Source: Sphingobacterium sp. BN32 (lineage in GTDB: Bacteria; Bacteroidota; Bacteroidia; Sphingobacteriales; Sphingobacteriaceae). From it: a DNA stretch of 64,000 nt. A program made the position numbers and the translations under genes. Shown piece by piece: positions 41,956 to 51,606 of this stretch. How positions within the stretch are numbered: the stretch's first letter is position 1; each line of letters starts with the position of its first letter. The notes beneath the pieces are model-generated. The model did not search any database and had not been told where the DNA came from. It was given only the letters and a program-made list of their open reading frames with translations. Location: NCBI RefSeq assembly GCF_030503615.1, contig NZ_CP129963.1, forward strand, positions 558,001-622,000, given 5' to 3'.

Positions 41956-44067
41956 ATGAAAGTAGTAATAGCAGAGAAACCCTCCGTTGCGCGCGATTTG
42001 GCGAGAGTTATGGGCGCCAAGGAGGTTAAAGATGGATATATTGCCGGGAATGGGTATGCTTTTACCTATGCTTTTGGGCATTTGGTGCAGTTGTGTACTC
42101 CGCAGGCCTATGGATTTCACAATTGGTCGATGAAGAATCTGCCGATTATTCCGGCGCAGTTTGCGTTGGAGGTGAAGAAGGTCCGTAAGGATGGGAAGCA
42201 GATGGATGATGCGGGTGCTTTGAAGCAGCTGAACACCATCAAATGGTTATTGGAGCAGGCAGAAGAGATTATTGTGGCGACGGATGCCGGGCGCGAAGGG
42301 GAGTTGATCTTTCGCAATATCTATTATTATTTAAAATCGAATATACCGTTCAAGCGTTTGTGGATTTCTTCGCAAACGGATAAGGCCATTAAGGAAGGTT
42401 TTGCCAACCTGAAGGAGGGCACGGAGTACGACAGCTTATATATGTCGGCTCGCTCGCGCTCGGAATCGGATTGGTTGATTGGGATCAATGCTACACAAGC
42501 GTTGACCTTAGCTGCTGGCAATAAGGGATTGCTGTCTTTAGGTCGGGTGCAGACGCCTACATTGGCGATGATCTGCTCTCGGTATTTAGAGAACAAGGAT
42601 TTTAAGCCGCAGGCTTTTTATAAGATACAGGCGGGCTTCGAGAAGGAGGGCATACAGTTTAAGGCGACTTCCAACAAAATCGATAAGAAGGATCTTGCTG
42701 AGGAGACGATTGCGAAGATTCAGGTGGGGAGCACTGCGAAGGTCGTAAATGTGGAAGCGAAGGAGACCAAGGAACAGCCACCTTTACTTTTCGATTTGAC
42801 CTCCTTGCAACAGGACGCGAATAAGAAGTGGGGCTATTCTGCCGATCAGACCTTGAGCATCGCGCAGACCTTGTATGAGAAGAAAGTCATTACTTATCCG
42901 CGTACGGGTTCTCGCTATATCGGTGAAGACGTTTTCGAGAAGATCGACGAATTATTCCAGCATCTAGCAGATACCGCGCAGGAGAGCATTGCACTAATCT
43001 CTAAGAATTTGATTGGAGCTAGGCTAAACAAGCGTTCTGTGGATGATAAGAAGGTAACAGATCACCATGCGCTATTGGTTACGGATGAGAAACCCGGGCC
43101 GATGCCTATGGATCAGCAGAACATCTATAATATGATCGCCAAGCGGATGGTGGAGAGCTTTTCGGAGGTCTGCTTGAAAGATATTACAACGGTGACCATC
43201 GATGCTGCCGGCGTGGAATTGATTGCGAAGGGGACTGTTATCCGACAATATGGCTGGCGCTTATCTGCCGATCAGATCGAAGCGCCCGATGAGGATAAGA
43301 ATACCGATGATCAGGATAATGAGAATGCGCAATTACCAAAGCTTACGGCGGAAGAATTGTTGGAAATATTGACCTTGGAGCTGGCCGAGCGTTTTACGAA
43401 AGCAAGGCCAATTCATACGGAGGCTTCCTTGCTGAAGGCGATGGAAACCTCAGGCAAGGAGATTGAAGACGATGAGATGCGTCAGGCGATGAAAGACTGC
43501 GGTTTGGGAACTCCTGCAACTCGCGCAGCGACGATCGAGACTTTATTTCAACGGGATTACATCAAGCGGGATAAAAAGAAGCTGATCCCGACGGAGAAAG
43601 GATTGGCGGTTTATTACTTAGTGAAAGATCGTTCGATTGCGAAAGTTACGCTGACCGGTAAGTGGGAGCAGAAGCTGGAAGAGATGCGCGCTAATAAGGT
43701 GAGCTACGATGTGTTTATGAAGCACATCAAAGATTATACAGTGAAGATTACTTCGGAGTTGATGCAGTTGCGGGTAGCGATAGCGCATGAGGAGTTGAAG
43801 CCACAGCAAAAGGGGAAGATTAAATGTCCGAAGTGTTCGGCGGGTCAGGTGCAATTGTATGATAAGGTGGCACAATGCGACCATTATGCTAGAGGCTGTG
43901 ATTTTAAGATATGGAGAACATTGCACGGGGTATTCCTGGATGAGAAAGAGATGAAGAGTCTTTTGGAGAAGGGGAAGACTTCCGAACTGAAGGGCTTGAA
44001 GAATACGGATGGCTCCATGGTGAATGCTTCTTTATTGTTGGAAAATTTTAAAGCGGTTATTGGCTAA
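41956..44067 (+). CDS. topB: DNA topoisomerase III
   Basis: TopB (703 residues) is a type IA topoisomerase that decatenates single-stranded regions. The N-terminal TOPRIM part has VIAEKPSVARDLARVMG and ATDAGREGELIF. The catalytic tyrosine is in ITYPRTGSRYIGED near residue 320, and RSRSESDWLIGINATQALT is the family's hinge. The C-terminus has a cysteine cluster (CPKCSAGQV...CDHYARGCDF) as a zinc ribbon. Between about 445 and 460 it has an acidic insert (DEDKNTDDQDNENAQ). It has no other gene in its operon after the repeat array. Confidence 0.95.
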   Translation: MKVVIAEKPSVARDLARVMGAKEVKDGYIAGNGYAFTYAFGHLVQLCTPQAYGFHNWSMKNLPIIPAQFALEVKKVRKDGKQMDDAGALKQLNTIKWLLEQAEEIIVATDAGREGELIFRNIYYYLKSNIPFKRLWISSQTDKAIKEGFANLKEGTEYDSLYMSARSRSESDWLIGINATQALTLAAGNKGLLSLGRVQTPTLAMICSRYLENKDFKPQAFYKIQAGFEKEGIQFKATSNKIDKKDLAEETIAKIQVGSTAKVVNVEAKETKEQPPLLFDLTSLQQDANKKWGYSADQTLSIAQTLYEKKVITYPRTGSRYIGEDVFEKIDELFQHLADTAQESIALISKNLIGARLNKRSVDDKKVTDHHALLVTDEKPGPMPMDQQNIYNMIAKRMVESFSEVCLKDITTVTIDAAGVELIAKGTVIRQYGWRLSADQIEAPDEDKNTDDQDNENAQLPKLTAEELLEILTLELAERFTKARPIHTEASLLKAMETSGKEIEDDEMRQAMKDCGLGTPATRAATIETLFQRDYIKRDKKKLIPTEKGLAVYYLVKDRSIAKVTLTGKWEQKLEEMRANKVSYDVFMKHIKDYTVKITSELMQLRVAIAHEELKPQQKGKIKCPKCSAGQVQLYDKVAQCDHYARGCDFKIWRTLHGVFLDEKEMKSLLEKGKTSELKGLKNTDGSMVNASLLLENFKAVIG

Positions 44068-44121
44068 GGTCATTCGACCGTAATATGTTTTTTCCTATAC
44101 TTTTCCAATAATCATTTCTAT

Positions 44122-44129
44122 TAACTTTG
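44122..44129 (+). promoter_or_regulatory. -7 element before the gene at 44136
   Basis: TAACTTTG fits TAnnTTTG and ends 6 bases before the ATG at 44136, so the mRNA would be nearly leaderless. It excludes the earlier in-frame codon at 44127 as the start. Confidence 0.4.
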
Positions 44130-44135
44130 CGGGCT

Positions 44136-45116
44136 ATGGCAACAAAACTTTACAATCCTTTTTTAGATTTTAAGTTCGATAATAAAACCTGTTTCTTGAC
44201 AGGGGAGACATTGCAATCTGAGGATGAGCAGATTCAGGTGTTCCCGATGTGGATGATGCGTGCTTTTGATCTGGAGGAGAAGCCTTTCAAGATGCTTGAT
44301 GAGAGCTTTAGTACCTATAAAAAGCTGCAGCTTCCCTGTTCTACAAGGGCTGCCGCGGCTATCGCAGCGGTGGATCGTTTGGTTGAGCATGCTGTAGAGC
44401 AGGGCTATGAAGCTGTTCGCCAACTCGATCAGGAAGTTTTGTTTCAGTGGATTGGAAAGATACTCTATGGGGTAGTTTTTAATGAAATACAGGCGGGTAT
44501 CCGTCAGGCAGTAATGACCGGTGAGGAGCTGAATTTCTCGCAAGCCTTAGTTCTGAAATTCAGGAACCTGCATGCCATGCTGCAGTCTATGGTAATCCCA
44601 ATGGAGTTTGAGCATAAGAATCCATTTACTATTGAGGTTTTCCATGTTGATAATGCCGAAGATACCTTCCTATACCGTGATGAAATCAATACCCTGATTT
44701 TCTCCTTGCGGATGAAAGACTTTGGCTTGATTGCTACGCTTCAGGATAACGGAACAAATGCGATTTACCATGAAGAGGCCTTGGCTTTAACAAAGGGTAA
44801 GAAGTTGCATCCGGTTCAATTTGAAGAGATCGGTGCCAAGTATTTTTATACGGCCTACTTATTTAACCGATTGCCTGAATACACCTATATGGAGGTTGGC
44901 GACAAGGTATATGTAGAGCCGATGCCACTGAACGACTGGACGATGAAGCCGATATTTGATAACTGGCAAGCGAAGACCTATGGTCAGGTTTTGGAGAACT
45001 TCTGGAAACCTTGGGGCTATACCTTGTTTGAGATTATAAAGGATCCTGAAAATCCGATGAGTTTTATTAAGGACGGTGAGGGGAAGTTTAATACCGTTGA
45101 TGATCTTCCTCGTTAA
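44136..45116 (+). CDS. Conserved-looking protein of unknown function, HNH-like N-terminus
   Basis: The protein of about 326 residues starts with MATKLYNPFLDFKFDNKTCFLTGETL. The opening CFLTGE...VFPMWMM recalls the C-x-x-C/G...IFPKWL entry of HNH-type nucleases, but the second cysteine and the histidine are absent, so enzymatic activity is doubtful. The rest is alpha/beta, with EIGAKYFYTAYLFNRLPEYTYMEVG in the middle and YVEPMPLNDWTMKPIFDNW near the end. It precedes a TonB-like gene by 18 bases on the same strand. Confidence 0.65.
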   Translation: MATKLYNPFLDFKFDNKTCFLTGETLQSEDEQIQVFPMWMMRAFDLEEKPFKMLDESFSTYKKLQLPCSTRAAAAIAAVDRLVEHAVEQGYEAVRQLDQEVLFQWIGKILYGVVFNEIQAGIRQAVMTGEELNFSQALVLKFRNLHAMLQSMVIPMEFEHKNPFTIEVFHVDNAEDTFLYRDEINTLIFSLRMKDFGLIATLQDNGTNAIYHEEALALTKGKKLHPVQFEEIGAKYFYTAYLFNRLPEYTYMEVGDKVYVEPMPLNDWTMKPIFDNWQAKTYGQVLENFWKPWGYTLFEIIKDPENPMSFIKDGEGKFNTVDDLPR

Positions 45117-45134
45117 TTTTTCGTAAATTTAAAA

Positions 45135-45575
45135 ATGATACATATTATTCTCACTTCCATTGCCTTATTATTTGTTTCCTTGGCATTCGCTCAGGAGCGT
45201 GTGGAAAGTGTGGAGATCGACACAAGTATTGTCCGCAATGTGGACAAGGTTCCGGAGTTTGTTGGTGGCGTTTCGGCATGGTCGAGTTTCATAAGCCGAA
45301 GCTTTGATGCTTATGACGTTATATCGCAGCTAGACAGCACGGACTATGTTGATTTCGGGATTCGACAAACGGCGATTATGGAATTTACGGTTTGCGAGGA
45401 TGGATCTATTTGTGATATCCGCGTAGCGAATGAAGATAAAATAAGTCCTGCTTTCGCAAAGGAAGTCTTAAGAGTCATGAAGCGCTCGCCGAAGTGGCAT
45501 CCAGGATTAAAAAATGAAAAGGCCGTGAGGACAAGAATTCGGCAGAATATCGTTGGAGATTTTGAATTAAAATAA
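45135..45575 (+). CDS. Exported TonB C-terminal-domain-like protein
   Basis: A 146-residue protein with a signal peptide (IILTSIALLFVSLAFA) and then one TonB-like C-terminal domain: VPEFVGGVSAWSSFI, then MEFTVCEDGSICDIRV and LRVMKRSPKWHPGLKNEKAVRTRIRQNI. The V-x-F-x-V-x-x-D-G-x-I-x-x-V...W.P pattern is the TonB C-terminal fold. It lacks the N-terminal anchor helix and proline-rich linker of a real TonB, so it is probably a periplasmic protein with that domain and not an energy transducer. It follows the gene at 44136 by 18 bases. Confidence 0.8.
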   Translation: MIHIILTSIALLFVSLAFAQERVESVEIDTSIVRNVDKVPEFVGGVSAWSSFISRSFDAYDVISQLDSTDYVDFGIRQTAIMEFTVCEDGSICDIRVANEDKISPAFAKEVLRVMKRSPKWHPGLKNEKAVRTRIRQNIVGDFELK

Positions 45576-45615
45576 AAAATATACCCTTAGTGATTAGCTA
45601 AGGGTATATTTTTTT
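45574..45615. terminator. Bidirectional terminator between TonB-like gene and uvrA
   Basis: A 17-bp stem (AAAAAATATACCCTTAG with CTAAGGGTATATTTTTT) and 7-base loop with flanking A/T runs serves both convergent genes. Confidence 0.9.
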
Positions 45616-45629
45616 GTATAGTTGGGATG

Positions 45630-48473
45630 TTATCCTTTCATTTCCAATTTAAGGAATCTTCCGGTTTCAGAGTTCTTCTGCTTGATCAATCCTTCTGGCG
45701 TACCTTGGAACAATACTGTTCCACCGTTCTTTCCACCTTCCGGTCCCATATCGATTACCCAGTCTGCCGCTTTGATGACATCTAGGTTGTGCTCAATGAT
45801 GAGAATGGAGTTTCCACGGTCTACCAGACGATTAATAACACCCAATAGAACATTGACATCTTCAAAATGCAGCCCCGTAGTAGGTTCGTCCAGGATGTAG
45901 AATGTCTTTCCGGTATCTTTCTTCGATAGTTCTGTCGCAAGCTTTACACGCTGCGCTTCACCACCCGATAGGGTTGTAGACGACTGTCCTAAGGTGATAT
46001 ATCCTAATCCGACATCCTGCAAGGTTTTGATCTTGCGGTAAATGGAAGGGATGTTCTCAAAGAAGGTCACGGCGTCGTCTATGCTCATGTCTAATACATC
46101 AGCAATCGATTTTCCGCGATAGCGAACTTCTAGGGTTTCCCGGTTATAGCGTTTGCCATGGCAGGTTTCACAAGGAACTTGAACGTCTGGTAGGAAGTTC
46201 ATTTCAATAATCTTCATACCGGCTCCCTGACAGGTTTCGCAACGTCCGCCTTTCACATTGAAGGAGAAGCGCCCTGGCTTATATCCTCTAATCTTCGATT
46301 CAGGAAGCTGCACATATAGTGCTCTGATGTCTGAGAATACGCCGGTATAAGTCGAAGGGTTGGAACGTGGCGTACGTCCAATTGGCGATTGGTCGATTTC
46401 AATCACCTTATCGATATGTTCTAATCCTTCAATTTTCTTGTATGGCAGCGGCTTTGCCTTTGCTCTGAAGAAATGATGGTTTAAGATCGGGTAGAGTGTA
46501 TTGGTGATAACCGATGACTTTCCGGAGCCTGATACGCCTGTTACAAGCACTAATTTGCCTAAAGGTATATCAATATCCACATTCTTTAAGTTGTGCCCTG
46601 TGGCGCCCTTTAAAGTCAGGCTATGTCCATTACCTTCGCGACGTTTCTCTGGAACTGTTACTTCTTTCTTGCCATTTAGGTAGGCTGCGGTCAAGGAGTC
46701 TGCTTTCAGGATATCTTCGGCAGTACCCTCTGCTACGACTTTACCTCCGTAAAGTCCTGCTGCAGGCCCCATATCGATTACATAATCCGCATTGAGGATC
46801 ATGTCTTTGTCATGCTCCACAACCAATACCGAGTTTCCGATATCACGTAAGTTCTTTAAAGCATTAATGAGTCTTTCGTTGTCTCTTTGGTGTAAACCGA
46901 TACTCGGCTCATCGAGGATATACAATACATTCACCAACTGCGAACCAATCTGTGTTGCCAGTCGAATACGCTGGGCTTCACCACCGGATAGACTTTTGGA
47001 ACTGCGATTAAGTGTCAAGTAGTTCAAGCCTACATCTAACAAGAAGCCTAATCGGGTTCTGATTTCTTTGATGATCTCTGTCGCAATGACGACCTGACGC
47101 TCATTTAGTCTTTCTTCTAAGCCATCAAACCAGTCATTTAGGGCAACGATATCTAATGCTGAAAGCTCAGCGATGTTTTTGTTGTCAATCTTAAAATGCA
47201 ATGATTCCACTTTCAACCGATCGCCATGGCAGGACGGACAAACCACCTGCGTACGGAAGTCTTCTAAAGCGGGACTCTCATCGGAGTATTTTCCGCTCAT
47301 CTCTTCGAGAAGCTTGAAGATGCCGGCGAATTGAATCTTATACTCACGTGCTCCGTAAGAGCCATAAGACACCGTTAGGGAGATAGGTTCTTCCTCTCCA
47401 AAGAGCAACATATCGATGATTTCATCCGACAGCTTTTCTACCGGCGTGGTTAATGAGAAGTCGTATTTCTTAGCCACGGCCTTGAGTACCGCGAAGTTCC
47501 AGGACTCACGAAGTGGTCCCAGCGGCACAATAGCACCTTTTTGTATGCTTAATGACTTATCTGGAATGACGATGTTCTTGTCGATCTCGAAGATATAGCC
47601 GAGGCCATCGCACTTCGGACAAGCCCCATAGGGAGAGTTGAAGGAGAAGGTATTGGGCTGCGGTTCATCATAAGAGATACCGGATTCCGCATCCATTAAA
47701 TATCGGCTGAAGAACTGTTCTTTGTTCTCTTTATTGGCAATCTTGATAATACCTTTGGCGGTCTTCAAGGCTTGACCAATCGAGGTGTATAGACGCTTTC
47801 TGGAATCTTTTTCAACCAGGATGCGGTCAACGACGATCTCAATATCGTGTATCTTGTAGCGGTCAACCTGCATCTTAGCAACTAAGTCTAAGATTTCTCC
47901 ATCTACTCGAACCTTCGTATAGCCTTGTTTTCTGATCTGCTCAAAGAGTTCGCGATAATGTCCTTTACGTCCTTTTACCACAGGCGCAAGAATGTAGATT
48001 CCTTCGCCATCAAATTCCTTAAGAATACGGTCTGTGATTTCATCGTCAGACATCCGTTCCATCTTCTTCCCCGATACGTAGGAGAATGCCTCACTGACGC
48101 GCGCATAGAATAGACGTAGAAAGTCGTAGATCTCCGTAATAGTGCCTACAGTAGAGCGCGGGTTCTTGGAAGTTGTCTTTTGCTCGATCGAGATAACGGG
48201 GCTTAAACCAGATATCTTATCGACATCCGGGCGCTCCATTCCTCCTAAGAACTGTCGGCTATATGCAGAGAATGTCTCCATATAACGACGCTGCCCCTCC
48301 GCATAGATGGTATCAAAGGCTAGGGATGATTTACCACTGCCACTTAATCCCGTAATTACAACAAGTTGATTTCTCGGAAAGGATACATCTATGTTTTTTA
48401 GGTTGTGCTCGCGTGCTCCAAATACTTCAACTTCGCTCTGATCTCCTAGGTCTACTACTTTATGTTGGGCCAT
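45630..48473 (-). CDS. uvrA: Excinuclease ABC subunit A
   Basis: UvrA (about 947 residues from 48473) recognises bulky DNA lesions in nucleotide excision repair. It has two ATPase cassettes: the first with Walker A GLSGSGKSSLAFDT and signature SGGEAQR, the second with GVSGSGKSSVITNT and a second SGGEAQRVKLA. Zinc-binding cysteine clusters are CPKCDGLGY, CPSCHGDR and CETCQGAGM...CETCHGKRY. The start MAQHKVVDLGDQ at 48473 is taken over the earlier in-frame ATG at 48494. uvrB is not in the window. Confidence 0.97.
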   Translation of the reverse strand: MAQHKVVDLGDQSEVEVFGAREHNLKNIDVSFPRNQLVVITGLSGSGKSSLAFDTIYAEGQRRYMETFSAYSRQFLGGMERPDVDKISGLSPVISIEQKTTSKNPRSTVGTITEIYDFLRLFYARVSEAFSYVSGKKMERMSDDEITDRILKEFDGEGIYILAPVVKGRKGHYRELFEQIRKQGYTKVRVDGEILDLVAKMQVDRYKIHDIEIVVDRILVEKDSRKRLYTSIGQALKTAKGIIKIANKENKEQFFSRYLMDAESGISYDEPQPNTFSFNSPYGACPKCDGLGYIFEIDKNIVIPDKSLSIQKGAIVPLGPLRESWNFAVLKAVAKKYDFSLTTPVEKLSDEIIDMLLFGEEEPISLTVSYGSYGAREYKIQFAGIFKLLEEMSGKYSDESPALEDFRTQVVCPSCHGDRLKVESLHFKIDNKNIAELSALDIVALNDWFDGLEERLNERQVVIATEIIKEIRTRLGFLLDVGLNYLTLNRSSKSLSGGEAQRIRLATQIGSQLVNVLYILDEPSIGLHQRDNERLINALKNLRDIGNSVLVVEHDKDMILNADYVIDMGPAAGLYGGKVVAEGTAEDILKADSLTAAYLNGKKEVTVPEKRREGNGHSLTLKGATGHNLKNVDIDIPLGKLVLVTGVSGSGKSSVITNTLYPILNHHFFRAKAKPLPYKKIEGLEHIDKVIEIDQSPIGRTPRSNPSTYTGVFSDIRALYVQLPESKIRGYKPGRFSFNVKGGRCETCQGAGMKIIEMNFLPDVQVPCETCHGKRYNRETLEVRYRGKSIADVLDMSIDDAVTFFENIPSIYRKIKTLQDVGLGYITLGQSSTTLSGGEAQRVKLATELSKKDTGKTFYILDEPTTGLHFEDVNVLLGVINRLVDRGNSILIIEHNLDVIKAADWVIDMGPEGGKNGGTVLFQGTPEGLIKQKNSETGRFLKLEMKG

Positions 48474-48498
48474 TAATATCTCCGTGTTTTGCAAGATG

Positions 48499-48506
48499 CA
48501 AAGTTA
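48499..48506 (-). promoter_or_regulatory. -7 element upstream of uvrA
   Basis: Read on the minus strand, TAACTTTG fits TAnnTTTG and lies 25 bases before the chosen uvrA start. Confidence 0.4.
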
Positions 48507-48625
48507 CAGATTTTTATAGGAAGATTATTAGCAGCCTCCCTTAAATATGAGTTATAAGTGGTTCCCAAAAAAGTATTACCTTTATTTAACAAAACGAAAA
48601 TACACTTTCAGAAAAATAGAGCCAC

Positions 48626-49672
48626 TTGAAGAAACTAGATGTAAGCAAAAATGAACGCGAGATTATTGAAGATGCTTTGTCACATTGGCAATCGCAGTCG
48701 CTGTTGGATGATGATAAAGTTAATCAACTAAAAGATAATCTGGATGATAAGGGATTTGAATGGGGGGTATTGGCGCGTTATGCGTTTTGGGTGGCACTTG
48801 CTTCGCTCATATTCTCGGTAGTTTCGCTCTTCTCGGATGATTATCTGAATACCCTCATAGAGAAATTCTATGATACGCCGAATGTTGTTTTTTGCATCGT
48901 ATTTGCTGGACTGGCGGTGCTTTTCTATATGCTTGGCTTCCGGAATAAGCAAAAGAATCCGGAAAAGACCTTTTCCAATGAAACGCTGATGTTGGCTGGT
49001 TCTTTTTCTACAGCAGCCTGTATTGGTTTCCTCGGCCAGATCTTAGACCGGACAGACCATTACTTTACGATTCTTTTCTTGCTCTCTATATTAATTTATG
49101 GCTTTCTTTCTGTTAAACTCGGCTCCAAGCTTATTTGGGTTTTCACCCTAGTGGCTCTCGGAATTTGGTTTGCAACAGAAACAGCGCTGCATAGCAATTG
49201 GGGATTCAAGTTCTGGGGAATGAACTATCCCCTGCGCTTCACGATCTTCGGGGCGCTACTTACCGCCTTCGCTGTCTTGGCGCAGGATAAGATAAAACCT
49301 CTAGCCATGTTTCGTTCTACATCTTATGTGATTGGACTTTTATACACGATGATCGCGCTTTGGCTGCTTTCCATCTTCGGGAATTATAGTGATCTGGAGA
49401 AATGGTCTTCCGTTCGACAGTATGAGATCTTCTACTGGGGATTGCTTGGGATAGGAGTGTCCCTAGGGCTCGCGCTATACGGGATGAAAGCAAAGGATAA
49501 TACATCCAGAGATATTGGATTCGTGTTCTTTATCCTGAACCTTTACACGCGTTTCGTTGAGTATCTATGGGATAACATCAACCGAACAGTATTCTTCTTA
49601 ATCCTAGCGGTGTCCTTTTGGTTCGTGGGAAGATGGGCGGAGAAAATCTGGAAGAAGAAAGATAGCCGATAA
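48626..49672 (+). CDS. Multi-helix membrane protein, DUF2157-like
   Basis: A 348-residue protein with a hydrophilic N-terminus (about 1-45, MKKLDVSKNEREIIEDALSH and LLDDDKVNQLKDNL) followed by about nine membrane helices. The opening charged segment and helix pattern resemble DUF2157 proteins, a family of unknown role. It starts with TTG (48626); no ATG lies near the N-terminus, so that start is inferred. The terminator at 49672 follows directly. Confidence 0.6.
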   Translation: MKKLDVSKNEREIIEDALSHWQSQSLLDDDKVNQLKDNLDDKGFEWGVLARYAFWVALASLIFSVVSLFSDDYLNTLIEKFYDTPNVVFCIVFAGLAVLFYMLGFRNKQKNPEKTFSNETLMLAGSFSTAACIGFLGQILDRTDHYFTILFLLSILIYGFLSVKLGSKLIWVFTLVALGIWFATETALHSNWGFKFWGMNYPLRFTIFGALLTAFAVLAQDKIKPLAMFRSTSYVIGLLYTMIALWLLSIFGNYSDLEKWSSVRQYEIFYWGLLGIGVSLGLALYGMKAKDNTSRDIGFVFFILNLYTRFVEYLWDNINRTVFFLILAVSFWFVGRWAEKIWKKKDSR

Positions 49673-49704
49673 AAAATAAGACGCCATATAGGCGTCTTAT
49701 TTTT
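49672..49704. terminator. Terminator after the membrane protein gene
   Basis: The 13-bp stem AAAATAAGACGCC/GGCGTCTTATTTT has a short AT loop and T-run; it can also serve the convergent lipoamide dehydrogenase gene. Confidence 0.85.
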
Positions 49705-49730
49705 AAAATCTTATGTCTATTGTCTAACGA

Positions 49731-51119
49731 CTATAGGTGGATTACTTCGCCGTAAGCATCAGCTACAGCTTCCATAATCGCTTCACTCATTGTTGGGTGA
49801 GGGTGAACCGCCTTCAGTACTTCATGTCCAGTAGTCTCTAATTTACGAGCAACTACAACTTCAGCAATCATTTCAGTCACATTCGCACCGATTAAGTGTG
49901 CTCCTAAGAACTCTCCGTATTTCGCGTCGAAGATAACTTTCACAAAGCCATCTTTCGCACCTGCAGCAGATGCTTTACCCGATGCAGAGAATGGGAATTT
50001 ACCAACTTTAACTTCGTATCCTGCGTCTTTAGCCGCTTTCTCAGTGAAACCAACTGAAGCAATCTCTGGTGAACAGTATGTACATCCAGGGATGTTATTG
50101 TAGTCGATTGGGTCTACATGTAGACCTTTGATCTTCTCAACGCAAGTAATACCTTCCGCAGAAGCAACGTGTGCAAGAGCCTGACCTTTTACGATATCAC
50201 CAATAGCATAAACGCCATCAATGTTTGTTTTATAATAATCATCAACCAGAACACGACCTTTGTCAGTTTTCACACCAACTTCTTCAAGTCCTAGGTTTTC
50301 GATGTTAGGCGTAATACCAACAGCAGATAAAACAACCTCAGCTTCGATTACCTCTTCGCCTTTTGCAGTTTTAATATGCACCTTAGAAAGTTCTCCTTTG
50401 GTATCTACCGAAGTAACTTCTGATTTAGTTAAGATATTGATACCCGCTTTTTTCAAAGATTTCTCTAATTGTTTTGAGATTTCTTCGTCCTCTACCGGAA
50501 CAATACGATCCATGAATTCAACAATAGTAACTTGTGTTCCGATTGCATTATAGAAATAAGCAAACTCGACACCAATAGCACCAGAACCAACAACTACGAT
50601 TGATTTAGGTTGCTTCGGAAGATTCATTGCTTGACGGTAGCCAATGATCTTAGTTCCGTCTTGTGGTAAGTTAGGTAATTCTCTTGAACGAGCACCGGTA
50701 GCTAAGATGGTGTGTTTTGCTGTATATTCTTTGGTTGTACCATCCGCAGCTTTAACATCAATTTTACCACCTTTTTTAATTTTAGCAGTACCCATAATCA
50801 CATCGATTTTGTTCTTTTTCATCAAGAACTGGATACCCTTGCTCATACCGTCAGCGACGCCACGACTTCTTTTAACGATAGCACCAAAATCAGCTTCTCC
50901 GCCATTTACTTTGATACCGTATTCTTCTGCATGATTTAAATATTCGAATACTTGCGCACTCTTTAGAAGTGCCTTTGTAGGAATACAACCCCAGTTAAGG
51001 CAAATTCCTCCTAATGCTTCACGTTCGATAATGGCCGTTTTGAACCCCAATTGAGAGGCTCTGATGGCAGCTACATATCCACCAGGTCCACTACCAATAA
51101 CAATAATGTCGTAATTCAT
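49731..51119 (-). CDS. lpdA: Dihydrolipoamide dehydrogenase, paralogue 1
   Basis: A 462-residue FAD flavoprotein, the E3 component that reoxidises dihydrolipoamide in 2-oxoacid dehydrogenase or glycine-cleavage complexes. FAD-binding IVIGSGPGGYVAAIRASQLG is at 6-25, redox-active disulfide GICLNWGCIPTKALL near 40-54, NAD site VVVGSGAIGVEFAYF near 175, and catalytic HPHPTMSEAIMEA near the C-terminus. It is clearly not identical to the paralogue 1 kb upstream on the same strand (paralogue 2 has IGPRAADMIAEAV where this one reads IGANVTEMIAEVV). Confidence 0.95.
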   Translation of the reverse strand: MNYDIIVIGSGPGGYVAAIRASQLGFKTAIIEREALGGICLNWGCIPTKALLKSAQVFEYLNHAEEYGIKVNGGEADFGAIVKRSRGVADGMSKGIQFLMKKNKIDVIMGTAKIKKGGKIDVKAADGTTKEYTAKHTILATGARSRELPNLPQDGTKIIGYRQAMNLPKQPKSIVVVGSGAIGVEFAYFYNAIGTQVTIVEFMDRIVPVEDEEISKQLEKSLKKAGINILTKSEVTSVDTKGELSKVHIKTAKGEEVIEAEVVLSAVGITPNIENLGLEEVGVKTDKGRVLVDDYYKTNIDGVYAIGDIVKGQALAHVASAEGITCVEKIKGLHVDPIDYNNIPGCTYCSPEIASVGFTEKAAKDAGYEVKVGKFPFSASGKASAAGAKDGFVKVIFDAKYGEFLGAHLIGANVTEMIAEVVVARKLETTGHEVLKAVHPHPTMSEAIMEAVADAYGEVIHL

Positions 51120-51309
51120 AAATATTAAGTGTCGTTATGTTATGCTTATACAATTATCCAAAAATACATATTTTTTATTTAGTCTTTCGTTTTCTTTAGC
51201 TTAAATGGTTGGAAAAAGGCATAGAAGTGTCATAAACCAGAAAGATAGGACAGCGCGCTTCGAAAACTCCGCTAAATCAATTAATTTGCGCCAAATTAAG
51301 AATTACACT

Positions 51310-51606
51310 ATGTTACGTATCTTTCAACAAGTTGCTCTCTGGGAAGCTATTTCTACTATTTTACTTTTCTTCGTTGCCATGCCTCTAAAATATTTCGCAG
51401 GAATTCCTGAAGCTGTACGCGTGGCAGGGTCGATACATGGATTCTTAGTAGTCATCTTTGTTGTTCTTCTAGTAGCTTGTTGGCAGACCTATAACTGGTC
51501 ATTTGGACGCGTTGTAAAGTACTTCTTCTTAAGCTTAATCCCTATTGTTTCTTTCTGGGTAGAGAAAGATCTTAAGCGTGAAATTCAAGCGCAGAAAGCC
51601 GCTTAA
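51310..51606 (+). CDS. DUF3817 membrane protein
   Basis: A 98-residue protein with three membrane helices: ISTILLFFVAMPLKYF, VAGSIHGFLVVIFVVLLVAC and YFFLSLIPIVSFWVEKDLK. H-G in the second helix is the DUF3817 mark. The first ATG of the frame at 51205 gives an unlikely basic leader; MLRIFQQVALWEAI at 51310 is the family's start. It lies between the two lipoamide dehydrogenase genes but on the opposite strand. Its role is unknown. Confidence 0.82.
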   Translation: MLRIFQQVALWEAISTILLFFVAMPLKYFAGIPEAVRVAGSIHGFLVVIFVVLLVACWQTYNWSFGRVVKYFFLSLIPIVSFWVEKDLKREIQAQKAA

